64,000 nt of DNA from Bettongia penicillata ogilbyi (lineage: Eukaryota > Chordata > Mammalia > Diprotodontia > Potoroidae), in NCBI GenBank assembly GCA_023548195.1, contig JAJHZJ010000756.1, positions 310,001 through 374,000 on the forward strand, written 5' to 3'. Below are positions 54,765-64,000 of this stretch, piece by piece. Positions within the stretch are counted from its first letter, which is position 1; every line of letters starts with the position of its first letter. The position numbers and the translations under genes were made by a program. The notes beneath the pieces are model-generated. The model was not told the origin of the DNA and searched no databases. It saw only the letters and a program-made list of their open reading frames with translations.

Positions 54765-55103
54765 GGGTATTCAAGATTCTTAGTACAGATTTTCTTTTCT
54801 TTTTGTGGGGCTGTGTATGAGGAAATTGACATTAAGTGACTTGCCCAGGGTCACAAAGCTAGTAAATGTGTGCAGTCAGATTTGAACTCTGGTCTTTCTG
54901 TCTTCAGGGCCAGTGCTCTATCCACTGTGCCCATCCAGTTGTACCTTGGTGACATTTTTAAACTTTAATTGCTTACAAATTCATTATTCTCTAGCTCTTT
55001 TTCAGTTTTTAAAGAGCATTCAGAAACATGCAGTCCTAGGTTAGAATGCTTATTTTTTTCAAGTCATTAAAGCTTAAAATTGCACTAAAAATTTGGAGAC
55101 ACT
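54765..55103. mobile_element. Mariner-type MITE with nested SINE
   Basis: Left end GGGTATTCAAGATTCTTAGT (54,765) and right end 'attaaagcttaaaattgcactaaaaatttggagacact' (to 55,103) are imperfect inverted copies, similar to the ends at 59,124/59,941. A reversed SINE (54,795-54,955) sits inside. Left flank is TA. Confidence 0.6.
54795..54955 (-). mobile_element. CORE/MIR SINE nested in MITE
   Basis: 'tgaggaaattgacattaagtgacttgcccagggtcacaaagctag', then 'atttgaactctgg' and 'cagtgctctatccactgtgccc'. Confidence 0.85.
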
Positions 55104-55189
55104 ATACACATAATACATATACACATTATATATAAGATACTTAGACACATATGTGTGTATACAGAAAAATTAAAAAGAAATGCAAAATA

Positions 55190-56095
55190 GACTATGGAAA
55201 GAACTCACTAAGAGTTGTGGGGGCATGAGATGGGGGAACCAGGAAAGGCTTTACATAAAAAGTGGTGCTTGAGCTGAGATTTGAAGAAAGTAAAGAATTA
55301 AACAGGACAGACATGAAGAAGGTAAGCATTCCAGGGAATGAAGACAGTCAGGAGAAAGGCATGGAGACAAGAGACGGAGGTGAGAAATGGCACGAAGACC
55401 AATTTGACAATCATAGAATGTGAGGAGAATAATGCACAATGAGGCTGGAAATGTAGGTTAGGAGCCAAGTTGGGAGAGGCTTTAAAAGCCAAAGGGATAT
55501 ATATTTTAACCAAGAAAGAACTGGGAGTCCCTCTAGGGCAAGAAAGGGAATAAACATTTACATAGCATCTACTATGTGCCAGGAACTGTGTTAAACGTTT
55601 TCACAAATATTATTTCATTTGATGATTATTGTAGTTTGCTGTAACTGTAGTTTATTGACTTGGAGAGTGACATGGTCAGATGCTTATTTAAGAAAATAGT
55701 GCTTATGTGGAGGATGGATTGAAAAGAGGGACCTTGAAAAAGTCCAGGTGAGAAGTGATTATGGCGTAAACTAAGGCGGTCATGGAGTGAGTAAGGAAAA
55801 TGGATACAAGAGTGAAAGGAAGACTGTAAAAGATATTCTGGAAGTAGTAACTTGGCAGTTTACTAAAAGGGGCTAAATGAGGTGAGAGTGAGGAATCACG
55901 GATGAAGAGCTATAAACATTCCAGTTGTATTGCAATCCTGAGAGATTAGAAGGATGGTAATAGACTTTAAAGAAATAGGGAAGTTTGTTACAGGGGATGG
56001 GTTTGACTGTCAAGATAATAATTTCTGTTTTGAACATGATGAGGGCGAGATGTCTATGGAACATCCAATTTGAAATATCCAATAATTAGTGGGTA
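55190..56095 (-). mobile_element. L2 LINE, antisense
   Basis: Reversed L2 segments in order: 'gtgcttgagctgagatttgaag', 'gcattccagggaatgaag', 'gagaggctttaaaagcc', 'gtgacatggtcagatgc', 'gatggattgaaaagagg', 'gttttgaacatgatgagggcgagatgtctatggaacatccaatttg'. Interrupted at 55,540-55,645 by a SINE/L2-tail insertion. Confidence 0.75.
55540..55645 (-). mobile_element. SINE/L2-tail insertion in L2
   Basis: 'ataaacatttacatagcatctactatgtgccaggaactgtgttaaacg', then 'acaaatattatttcatttgatg'. Confidence 0.65.
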
Positions 56096-56097
56096 AT

Positions 56098-56262
56098 GTG
56101 GAGCAGCTAAGTGGTACAATAGAGTTCGGTGCCTGTGGTCAGGGAGTCCTGAGTTCAAACACAGCCTCTGAGCCACTTTCCTGTTTGCAAACCACTCCAG
56201 TGTCTTTGCCAAGAAAATCCCATGTGGTGCCCCAAAGAGTTGGACATGACTGAACAAAAACT
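56098..56262 (+). mobile_element. Marsupial long-tail SINE, core deleted
   Basis: Head 'agctaagtggtacaatagag...cctgagttcaaacacagcctc' runs directly into the 3' half 'tttgcaaaccactccagtgtctttgccaagaaaatccc...ttggacatgactgaac'. The CORE segment (ctcagtttcctcatctgtaaaatg) is missing. Confidence 0.85.
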
Positions 56263-56267
56263 CTTAG

Positions 56268-56460
56268 ACTTGAGACCTAGATGCGCAGAGCAGTTGAGTT
56301 CAAATCTCCTCTCAGACACTAACTGCCTTTGGGATTATGGGCAGATCATTTGATCTCTTAGAGATATGTTTCATCATCTGTAAAATGACGATAATTCAGA
56401 ACTGCTATAGAGAAGGTACTTTGCAAATAAAGGAGGCTTTAGAAGTGGTAGTCATTGCTA
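56268..56460 (+). mobile_element. CORE/MIR SINE
   Basis: 'gcagttgagttcaaatctcctctcagacactaactgcc', then 'tttcatcatctgtaaaatgacgataattc'. Confidence 0.75.
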
Positions 56461-56524
56461 TTTTTCTGGTTCTGTGGGAGGACCTTATCTGGTACAATTG
56501 ATTACCCAGAACCAACAAGAGATC

Positions 56525-56660
56525 TTTTACATATGTGTGTGTGTGTACACATATAGACACACACAAATATACATGTGGGTTTAAATATATTATGTATGCA
56601 TACATGAAAACATACATGTATGTTTGTATTGTGTGTGTATGTATGTATGTATATGTATTC
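56525..56660. repeat. Low-complexity (TG/CA/TA) tract
   Basis: Mixed (GT)n, (CATA)n and (TGTA)n repeats. Overlapping Cys/His/Tyr-rich frames are artefacts. Confidence 0.9.
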
Positions 56661-57170
56661 TAATACCCCCAGGTAGAAGCAGTACCCAAAGTGATTCAAA
56701 GCAGAGATGAAAGACAAAAACAGATAAAAGTTGTTGTCTTGTTGTCCAGAAAAGGTTAAAGGCAATCAGCAAGGAGGTTGCCTGAGTGCTCAGGGGTTCT
56801 CTGACAAAGTCCTAGAATCCACTTTACATTCTTTTTGACCAAAGGCCCCACAGGTGGGTCCTAAATCCATCCACCTAGAAGTCAATTTCTGCAGGTCTAC
56901 ACAGATGCTTCCTTACTTTCTGCCACCCTCCAGAAAAAGCTCACTACCAAGAAACTCATCACCCTAGAGATTGCTTCAGCTTTGGGACCCATAAGGTTCT
57001 CAAGCTTCTCTGATTGGAGGACTGAGAGGGTGGAGGCAAAACCTCCTCCCATAGCATCCCCATGAAGAGGGATCACAAGCCCAGTGATTTCTGCATTTTC
57101 CATTAGGTGCATTCTTTAGATTCCATTTTACCATCTTCATGGCCCCTCATCAGCTGCCTTCCTTTTCTTC
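56660..57170. other. No recognised feature
   Basis: Apparently unique; a 71-codon minus-strand frame (56,897-57,112) has no recognisable domain. Confidence 0.35.
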
Positions 57171-57174
57171 TTGG

Positions 57175-57240
57175 TATCCTCAGTGCTTAAGAACAGTGCC
57201 TGGCATATAGCAGGTACTTAATGTTTATTGTATTGTATTG
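57175..57240 (+). mobile_element. L2 3' tail
   Basis: 'cagtgcttaagaacagtgcctggcatatagcaggtacttaatgtttattg'. Confidence 0.75.
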
Positions 57241-57244
57241 TGAC

Positions 57245-57955
57245 CATGCAGGCTGATGTTATGGGAATTATGGGGTTTTTATAGTTCCACCAGTATTCTG
57301 ACCCATTACATTATTATTTTTTAGTCCTTTTCATTTTTTAAAGGTTTTCAAGAAAGAAGTAATCCTAGATCAGATTGCTATCCATTATTATTTCATTTTC
57401 TACAAACTCGCACAGGTGGATAAAATAATTGATTTTTCTTCTAATTGCCTAAAAGTGCTGGGATGTCAGACCATCTGTAGACTCACCAAGAGCAATTTCA
57501 TGACAATTCTTATAGCAGACAGGACAATGGGGATGATATGTTCCTACATGGCTTTAATTTCTTCCTAATCCTTCTCTATAGCTGCAAATCTTTTCATTCC
57601 ACAAACTTAGAGGTCATGGGTATTTGATGTGGTGACCTCTATTAAAAATGCTGTCCTTAAATTTGTATTGATAAATTCTATAAATGTGGTTGTAAGCAAT
57701 GGTTTGAATAGTGAGAAATCTCATGTTCCACATTGTTTGAATGCTCAAGGAAAGGCCTCCGGGATGATGGGTGAGTGCTTTGTGAAGCACTTACAGGATG
57801 ACAGGACAAATTCATGCATAAGCTGAGGCAGGATGGAGGGGAAGGTTGGCAATCCACCAGGAAAGCAGGACCTACCTGGGCATCTTGCCATATTCCCTGC
57901 CTCTCTCCCCTTATCCAGACCTGACCTCCAGAAACCATGCCCTGGGGGAATTAAT
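57245..57955. other. No recognised feature
   Basis: Apparently unique; nothing coding. Confidence 0.35.
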
Positions 57956-58259
57956 CTACTCTGTTTTGTAACTGTTTGCTCTGGGGCTAAATTGTTCTGA
58001 TTGATGAGTACAAACTCCCCTCACTGTATGTAGTCATTCCCTGACCATGCTTCCCTTTCCATCCTACAACAATCCATCAAGAAACCTATTTTGGGCTGAC
58101 TTCTGCATTTTACCATCTGCCTTGATACTGTATGTGTTCTTCATAGTCCTCCCACCCTTTCTACCCAGGCCTTGCTTGGGTAGAATGATCAAATCAGTAC
58201 TAAGATTGCTACAAGAAAGGGCATGCCAGTATTTTGCCCTACTGTTTCACATTTAATCC

Positions 58260-58334
58260 TTGTGACTGTCTAGATCTAAGCACCTTTTTGTGGTCACCAC
58301 CCCCTACACATCTGTCTCTATGAGAATATAATAT
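58260..58334 (+). mobile_element. L2 3' end, left part, split by L1
   Basis: Joins 'ctctatgagaatataatat' to 'ttcaataataaacttcttgaggacaggg' at 58,888 once the L1 is removed. The L2 body may extend upstream to about 57,960. Confidence 0.6.
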
Positions 58335-58548
58335 CTTTTTTTTTTGAAACTGTCCTTACCTTTATTTCTTCTCTTATTTATTTTTAATTTTCAACTTTCA
58401 TTATTTTTTGAGTTCTAAATTTTCTCCCCGCCCCAAGATGGCATGCAATCTGATATAGACTATACATGTGTAATCATATTAAACATATTTCCATATTAGT
58501 CATGTTCTGAAAGAAGAATCAGAACAAAAGGGAAGATGGGAGAGATAA

Positions 58549-58647
<99 letters not shown>

Positions 58648-58875
58648 GTCGCTTCATTCTGCATTCAGACATTCAGACTCCATAGTTCTTTTTCTGGATG
58701 TGGATAGCATTTTCCACCGTGAGTCTTTTGGAAATGTCTTAGATCATTGCATTGCTAAAAGGAGCCAAATCTACCAAGCTGGTCATCGAATAATGTTGCT
58801 GTTACTGTGTACAGTGTACAGTGTTCAGTGCTCTGATTCTGCTCATTTCACTCAGCATCAGTTCATATTAGTCTT
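58335..58875 (-). mobile_element. L1 3' end, 5'-truncated, 12-bp TSD, inside L2
   Basis: Starts with an 11-nt T-run (poly-A, minus strand), then the L1 3' UTR ('gagttctaaattttctccccgcc...atggcatgcaatctgatatag'), a (GA)n of about 90 bp, and the first part of the 3' UTR/ORF2 end ('tttttctggatgtggatagcattttcc'). Exact AGAATATAATAT flanks it at 58,323-58,334 and 58,876-58,887. Confidence 0.92.
58553..58643. repeat. (GA)n in L1 3' UTR
   Basis: About 45 uninterrupted GA units, at the equivalent position to 22,275-22,340. Confidence 0.97.
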
Positions 58876-58887
58876 AGAATATAATAT

Positions 58888-59010
58888 TTCAATAATAAAC
58901 TTCTTGAGGACAGGGTCTATATTGCTTTGATATTTATATCTCTAGGTCCTAGCAGAATGCCCAGCACATAGTAGGTGCCTAATAAATATTTTTCATTCAT
59001 TCATTATTTA
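58888..59010 (+). mobile_element. L2 3' end, right part
   Basis: 'aataaacttcttgaggacagggtctatattgc', then 'gtcctagcagaatgcccagcacatagtaggtgcctaataaat', then (ATTC)n-like tail. Confidence 0.8.
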
Positions 59011-59123
59011 TTTATTTATTCACTCTGCACCATTGGAGAGAGCATCTATTCTAGATAGATGAAGCCGATAATCTACCTAAATATTTACTATATGCTGCAT
59101 TGTTTAGGCACAAAAACAATATA

Positions 59124-59941
59124 GGGTATCCCCAAAGTCCTAGTGCTGTTTTAAGCTATTAAAGCTTGAATAGCATGAAATTAATTAATAATTATTTTAT
59201 AAATGAATAATTTGTAATTATTATAAATATGTATATTATCATATAACATTATTATAAATATGCAATTACATGCAATTAGCTATATAACATAATAATTATA
59301 GATAATTATTGTTGGCTGTTGGTCCTTTGTTTCCAAAGAGGACAAATAACTTTATGGGGTGATAGCTTGATTTGTACACAAATTAGATTTAAGTGAAGTA
59401 GAATTGCAGCTTCACTCTCTTTCAGGTCATGAAAGTCCAGTGGCAAGACAAAAGTTAGGATGACTGGGCAATGGCCCAGGATGCAGTGGATGACTTTGGC
59501 ACCTTTGATATCTAACCAACCTCTAAGTTCTCCACAGCACTTGTGTCAATCACCTTCATGGTCCCTGGAACAAATTGTTCCCATCTGTCCATTCTGCCAG
59601 GGTAAGTCTTCACAGACTTGGGTTAAATATCCTCGAACTCACCAACGGGTTATCATCAAGCTGGTATAGCCCATCCGCTCAAGATAGTTTTACTGGGGTG
59701 CGGTCACTGCACATGCTACAGCTTCTTGGAGTCACACGTGAGAGTTAGGGGAAAAGTGGACACCAAAAGTACATGAGCATCCCTGAAAAGGGCTCAGCAA
59801 GCCCTGGCACCAGAGGTGCTAGTCCTCCTGAACCGCACCCTGCATATACTCCAAATAGCTAATAATTAATTAATTTAATAACTTAACTAACCTATTAAAG
59901 CTTTAAAGGCTTAAAACTGGACCAAAACTTTTGGGATACCC
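59124..59941. mobile_element. Mariner-type MITE with nested RTE-tailed SINE
   Basis: Inverted ends GGGTATCCCCAAAGTCCTAG...TTTTAAGC (59,124 on) and ...GCTTAAAACTGGACC...TTTTGGGATACCC (to 59,941) pair over about 45 bp. The interior is very AT-rich and has no transposase. The SINE at 59,315-59,845 inflates its length. Left flank is TA, as expected for mariner insertion; the right flank is TG. Confidence 0.75.
59315..59845 (-). mobile_element. RTE-tailed SINE, longest copy
   Basis: Minus strand: a head at about 59,560-59,845 not seen in the other copies, then 'catccactgcatcctgggccattgcccagtcatcc' (shared with 32,500), then 'ttgtcttgccactgg', then a tail GTCCTCTTTGGAAACAAAGG. Oriented with its 3' end at 59,315. 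Confidence 0.72.
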
Positions 59942-60169
59942 TGTCCATGACCCAGAATTTAACTTTTTGTTGGAGAGATGATGCATACATGAAAAATAAT
60001 CATCAACGTTGGTAGCATTGTTTTTAAATAAATTTTGCTTGTATGTTATTGGTGTTTGTGCATATTTCCAAACAAGTCTTAAAGATAGTTAACATAAGAC
60101 TGACTGAAATCATGAAAGCAACATTACTTTAGGATTCTTAAAAAAATCTGTTCCAAAATCTTCAAGTTT

Positions 60170-60310
60170 CCAAGGACCCTTTGAATCATTTAGTTAAACC
60201 CTCTCATTATTCCAGGTAAAGAAACAGGCTAAAGAGGTAAAATAACTTGGCTGAGGCCCCACAGATAAATAATGGCAAATCCAGTGCTATAACCCAGGTA
60301 GTTTGAGTGT
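60170..60310 (-). mobile_element. MIR3-type SINE
   Basis: 'ccctttgaatcatttagttaaaccctctcattattcc', then 'ggctgaggccccacagataaat'. Confidence 0.65.
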
Positions 60311-60970
60311 TGGCCTAGTGGGCTTGCATCTCTGCCACCCTGGCTTTGGGCTTGGTTTCCATGGAAACCTGCATCCAAGGGATAAGTCTAGGTCTGTGCC
60401 TCTTAATGGTATTTGGGGCAGCCTAAGGGAGGTAATTGGCAACAAAGCTTGCTGGCTGTGACCAGAGATGCTGCTGATGAATTTGAGAATATGAGGCTGG
60501 AAGAATAAAGGGAGCTGGACCATGTGCATGCCAGACACTGATGTCATGCTGACCTTTTGGGCAAGAAGTTGGTGGATGAGACATGTAACTCAAAAGCAAT
60601 ACAAAAATATTATCAGGAGATTGCTATTCTAAGCACTTACTATGTCATAGAATTGACCTTTGATAAGGATGCATCTGATTAGGAGGTCAAAGAGAATACA
60701 TGATAGCAGTTATCAGTGTATGGCAATGGCGTGGTTTGGGCTTCTAAGACAAGCATCCAGACCTCCCTTGATATTTTCTCCTTTCTCACTGAAATTAAGC
60801 TTTATTATTTAAATACTTCACATTCCAGGCTCTTTTGTGTAGTTTACCAGAAGGACCATTAGACTTCGAAACTCAGGACCCAGTTTTTACTCTGATGTCA
60901 ATTAGCTACATTGCCAAAGTTCTCTCCAATTCAGTTTCCAAGTCCATAAAATGGGGGTCATGACTATATT
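60310..60970. other. No firm feature; SINE scrap near 60,850-60,975
   Basis: 'ttagacttcgaaactcagg' and 'aattcagtttccaagtccataaaatggggg' suggest a diverged plus-strand SINE; the rest is unrecognised. Confidence 0.4.
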
Positions 60971-60974
60971 GCCC

Positions 60975-61426
60975 ATTTCACAGAATCACAAAATTTGAGA
61001 GCTACAAGGGAGCAGCCATTTTGTCTAACCCATATTTAAAAGGAATTCCCACTATTACATCTCTGACAAATGGTCATTCAGCATCTGCTTGAAGGGTTCC
61101 CAGGAGGGGCAATCCCCCTCCTCCAGAGGCAACCCATTTTGCTTTCCAATAAGTCAATTAGGAAGTTTCCTTTTTGTACTTTTTTTTACATCAAGCCTGA
61201 AGTTGCCTCTTGGCATCTTCTCATTGCTCCTGGTTCTGATCTCTGAGATCAAACAGGTTCAGTGCAATCCCTTCCCTACACCACCCGCTTTTCTTCTGCA
61301 GGCTAAACATCCTGAATTACTTCAAATGATCCTCTCAGGTCAGGACTCCAGCTGAACTCTGAGGAGAATGGCATCCTTATTTCTGAAAGCTATGCCTTTC
61401 TTCATCCAGTTGAAGAACTTCTATTT
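60975..61426 (-). mobile_element. CR1/L3 LINE 3' end
   Basis: Reversed CR1/L3: 'cagaatcacaaaatttgagagctacaaggg', 'catctgcttgaagggttccc', 'aattaggaagtttcctttttg', 'caagcctgaagttgcctcttggcatc', 'gctcctggttctgatctc', 'gcaggctaaacatcctgaattac'. At 61,400-61,426 the minus strand reads EVLQLDEERHSFQK, continuing the RT frame of 63,718. Confidence 0.8.
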
Positions 61427-61754
61427 ACTCCCTCCTCCCTCTCTTCTATCAGCCCCCCACCCCACTTATCCCCTTCTCCTCTACTTTCCTGTAGTGTAAG
61501 ATAGATTTTCGTATCAAAATGAGTTTGCATGTTATTCCCTCCTTAAGTCAAATGTGATGAGAGTAAGCTTCACTTTTTCCCTTTCACCTTGCCCTTTTCC
61601 CCTTCATTGAAAAAGCTTTTTCTTGCCTTTTTTATGAGATAATTTGCCCCATTAAATTTCCCCCTTCCTCCTCCCAATATATTCCTCACTCACCCCTTAA
61701 TTTTATTTTTTACATATCATTCCTTCCTATTGAACTCACCCTGTGCCCTCCGCT

Positions 61755-61756
<2 letters not shown>

Positions 61757-61805
<49 letters not shown>
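61757..61805. repeat. (TG)n inside HAL1 spacer
   Basis: About 24 TG units at the same internal position as 20,148-20,182. Confidence 0.95.
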
Positions 61806-61808
<3 letters not shown>

Positions 61809-61929
61809 CCCTCCAACCACCCAAATACTGAGAAAAGTTTCAAGAGTTATAAATATTATCTTTCCATGTAGGAAGGTAAACATTTCAACTTTAGTTGCCC
61901 CTTATGATTTCTCTTTCCTGTTTACCCTT

Positions 61930-63038
61930 TCATGCTTCCCTTGATTCTTGTAATTGAAAGCCAAATTTTCTATTCAGCTCTGGTCTTTTCATCAAGAAAG
62001 CTTTAAAGCCCTCTATTTCATTGAATGATCATTTTTTCCCCTAAAGTATTATACTCAGTTTTGCTGGGTAGGTGATTCTTGGTTTTAGTTCTAGTTCTTT
62101 TGACCTTTGAAATACCATATTCCAAGCCCTTTTATCCCTTAATGTAGAAGCTACCAGATCCTGTGTTATCCTGATTGTATTTCCACAATACTTGAGTTGT
62201 TTCTTTCTAGGTGCTTACAATATTTTCTCCTGGACCTGGGAACTCTGAAATTTGACCATAATATTCCTAAGAATTTCTCTTTTTGGGTCTCTTTCAGGAG
62301 GTTACCTGTGGATTCTTTCAATATTTGTTTTACCCTCTGGTTCTAGAATATCAGGGCAGTCCTTGATAATTTCATGAAAGATGATGTCTAGGCTCTTTTT
62401 TTGATCATGGCTTTCAGGTAGTCCCATAATTTTTAAATCATCTCTCCTGGATCTATTTTCCAGGTCAGCTGTTTTTCCAATGAGACTTTTCACATTGTCT
62501 TCTATTTTTTTCATTCTTTTGGTTTTGTTTTGTAATTTCATGGTTTCTCACAGTCATTAGCTTCCATCTTCTCCATTTTAATTTTTAAAGAACTATTTTC
62601 TTCAGTGAGCTTTTGAACCTCCTTTTCCATTTGAGTAATTCTACTTTTTAAAACACTCTTCCCTTCATTGGCTTTTTGGGCCTCTTTTGTCATTTGAGTT
62701 AGTCTATTTTTAAAGGTGTTACTTTATTCAGCATTTTTTTGGCTCGCCTTTAGCAAGCTATTGATTTGCTTTCCATGATTTTTCTTGCATCTCTCTCACT
62801 TTCCTTCCCAATTTTTCCTCTACCTCTCTTACTTGATTTACTAATTCTCTTCCATGCTTTTCCATGGCCTGAGAGCATCACATATTTATTTTGGAGGTTT
62901 TGGATGCAGAAGCCTTGACTTTTATGTCTTCCTCTGGTGGTATGCATTGTTCTTCCTTACCCAAAAAGATGGAAGAAAATACCTGTTTACCAAGAAAGTA
63001 ACCTTGTATAGTCTTATTTTTTTCCCTTTTTTGGGCAT
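61930..63038 (-). pseudogene. HAL1/L1 ORF1 pseudogene, second copy
   Basis: Start MPKKGKK at 63,038, then a frameshift. A worn coiled coil lies at about 62,560-62,830. The RRM (KIEDNVKSLIGKTADLENRS, LKIMGLPESHDQKKSLDIIF, ILEPEGKTNIERIHR) is at 62,302-62,541. CTD pieces follow (QDLVASTLRDKRAWN near 62,120-62,165). The codon after STLRD is AAA here, whereas the two other ORF1 copies have TGA. Heavily frameshifted. Confidence 0.85.
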
Positions 63039-63717
63039 TTTCTCAGTCAGTTACTTGACTTTTGAGTCCTTTGTCAAGAAGAGGGTATACTCTGGGGACC
63101 TGTAAGTTCTCAGTTCCTCCAAGGTGGTGCAATCAAGGGAGAGGAATTTATTCCTCTCCTGGCCTATACTTTGCTCTGGGAGCTGCCACGAGATTTTCTG
63201 TCCAGGATCTGCAAGTAGGGTTCCCTCTCCACAGCCTCTTCCAGCGCCACCACATCAGCACTTCTGTTCACCCCAGGGCCACCACTCAGGGCTAAGACCC
63301 ACATTAGTGGTTTGATTTCCCCAAGGTCTTTAGGTAGAGGGATCCAAACATGGATGCTTGCTGCACCTGGGACCAGGGCTAGACCACATTCTTTTCTCAC
63401 TGACCTTTGAAGCTGTCTTTGGCATTTGTTGTTTGTGTAATCTGGGAACTGCAGCTTCTCCCTATGATTCTGCCCCCGAGGCCTGCTCCCAGTCTGTCTG
63501 AGCCACTAGGCTCCATGCACTGCACTCCACTCCACTATGAGAATGATGCAATAGACCTTTCCTGTCAGCCTTCCAGGCTGCCTTGAACTGGGAATCTCTT
63601 TCACTCTGTTATTTTGTGACTTCTGCTGCTCTAGAATTTGTTTAGAGTCATATTTACAGGTATGTGGGGGGAGAGCTCTTACAAGTTGTCCTTCTATTCC
63701 ACCATCTTGCCTCCACC

Positions 63718-63835
63718 CACAAACTTCACATTTTTCTTGATTGAATTTCACCTTATGAGATTCAGTCCAGTGCTCTATTCTATAAAGACTTCTCTGGATC
63801 CTAACTGTCATCTGATTTGTTAGCTCTCCCTCCCA
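63718..63835 (-). mobile_element. CR1/L3 RT fragment upstream of HAL1 insertion
   Basis: Minus strand MTVRIQRSLYRIEHWTESHK then VKFNQEKCEV, the CR1/L3 block xxLQRDLDRLExWAExNxMKFNxxKCKV. Continuation (EVLQLD) lies at 61,426, beyond the HAL1-like insert. Confidence 0.8.
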
Positions 63836-63837
63836 CA

Positions 63838-63930
63838 AGGTTTCCCAGGGTTGTTGAAAGAAAAGTATCTTGTAAATTTTGACAAATTATAAAAAATGTG
63901 AGCTGTGATTATCCTTGTGTGGCACTGAAC
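63838..63930 (+). mobile_element. CORE/MIR SINE 3' half
   Basis: 'tttcccagggttgttgaaagaaaagtatcttgtaaa', then 'aaaaaatgtgagctgtgatta'. The head is missing. Confidence 0.55.
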
Positions 63931-64000
63931 AGCTGACATTGCACAGAAAAGGTTGATATTCATTGGTAATACCAACTTTAAATCTAGTTTAACCTGGACC

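Larger units (their letters stand above)
61427..63717 (-). mobile_element. HAL1-like element, second copy, 3'-truncated
   Basis: Matches the 19,310-22,074 element part for part: 5' UTR from about 63,717 (GTGGAGGCAAGATGGTGGAAT), ORF1 pseudogene, spacer with (TG)n, 'gtgtaagatagattttcgtatcaaaatgag'. It stops about 500 bp before the 3' end of the other copy and has no poly-A. It interrupts a CR1/L3 frame with GAAGTT repeated at both junctions. No ORF2 sequence. Confidence 0.8.

Noticed and set aside
56525..56765. Cys/His-rich minus-strand frames
   Set aside because: Arise from (TG/TA)n low complexity; Cys and His spacing follows the repeat.
60287..60547. 86-codon minus-strand frame
   Set aside because: No domain; overlaps a SINE edge.

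Overview
This window looks like non-coding DNA from a marsupial nuclear genome. The genus cannot be fixed from sequence alone. It is AT-rich and saturated with interspersed repeats, and I find no host protein-coding exon, tRNA, rRNA, CRISPR or prokaryotic feature. The marsupial call rests on the repeats: tRNA-headed CORE/MIR-type SINEs ending in a 'catgactgaa' tail, many L2 and CR1/L3 copies with readable protein remnants, an RTE (BovB-like) LINE together with SINEs that share its 3' tail, and L1 copies whose ORF2 C-terminus is clearly L1 but whose 3' ends are unlike placental L1. Almost all longer open frames are shadows of transposons or microsatellites.

Layout. 1-11.4 kb: old MIR/CORE SINEs, CR1/L3 and hAT fragments, a (CT)n(CA)n tract and unique DNA. 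11.45-14.26 kb: a 5'-truncated L1 (minus) with a 16-bp target-site duplication (TSD). 14.3-19.2 kb: L2, MIR and CR1/L3, plus a 7SL RNA retropseudogene at about 16.88-17.16 kb. 19.26-22.8 kb: an L1 3' end split by a 2.77-kb HAL1-like element (ORF1 only, no ORF2) with a 13-bp TSD. 22.8-26.3 kb: SINEs, L2, and an L1 3' end inserted in an L2 tail. 26.4-27.4 kb: an inverted duplication around an AT-rich spacer. 27.4-37.8 kb: mostly unique DNA with L2, hAT and SINE copies. 37.8-42.9 kb: an RTE copy interrupted by a 3.78-kb L1 that has both ends, ORF1, an endonuclease fragment, no reverse transcriptase, and a 15-bp TSD. 45.47-45.9 kb: a large (CTTC)n array. 47.5-50.2 kb: an RTE 3' end, then an L2 split by three SINEs. 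50-60 kb: L2, SINEs, two mariner-type MITEs and an L1 3' end inside L2. 61.4-63.7 kb: a second HAL1-like copy inserted in the reading frame of a CR1/L3 element.

Interactions. The autonomous machineries represented are L1, RTE, L2 and CR1/L3, all as broken copies. Their likely dependents are also present: HAL1-like elements and the 7SL pseudogene (L1), RTE-tailed SINEs (RTE), and CORE/MIR SINEs (L2). Nesting gives a relative order: CR1/L3, L2 and MIR are the hosts; RTE, L1, HAL1 and the longer SINEs are the inserts. The most noteworthy items are the HAL1-like pair, the RT-deleted L1 with two promoter-like 5' modules, the 7SL pseudogene that keeps part of its S domain, and the inverted duplication. 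I found no convincing undescribed functional system.
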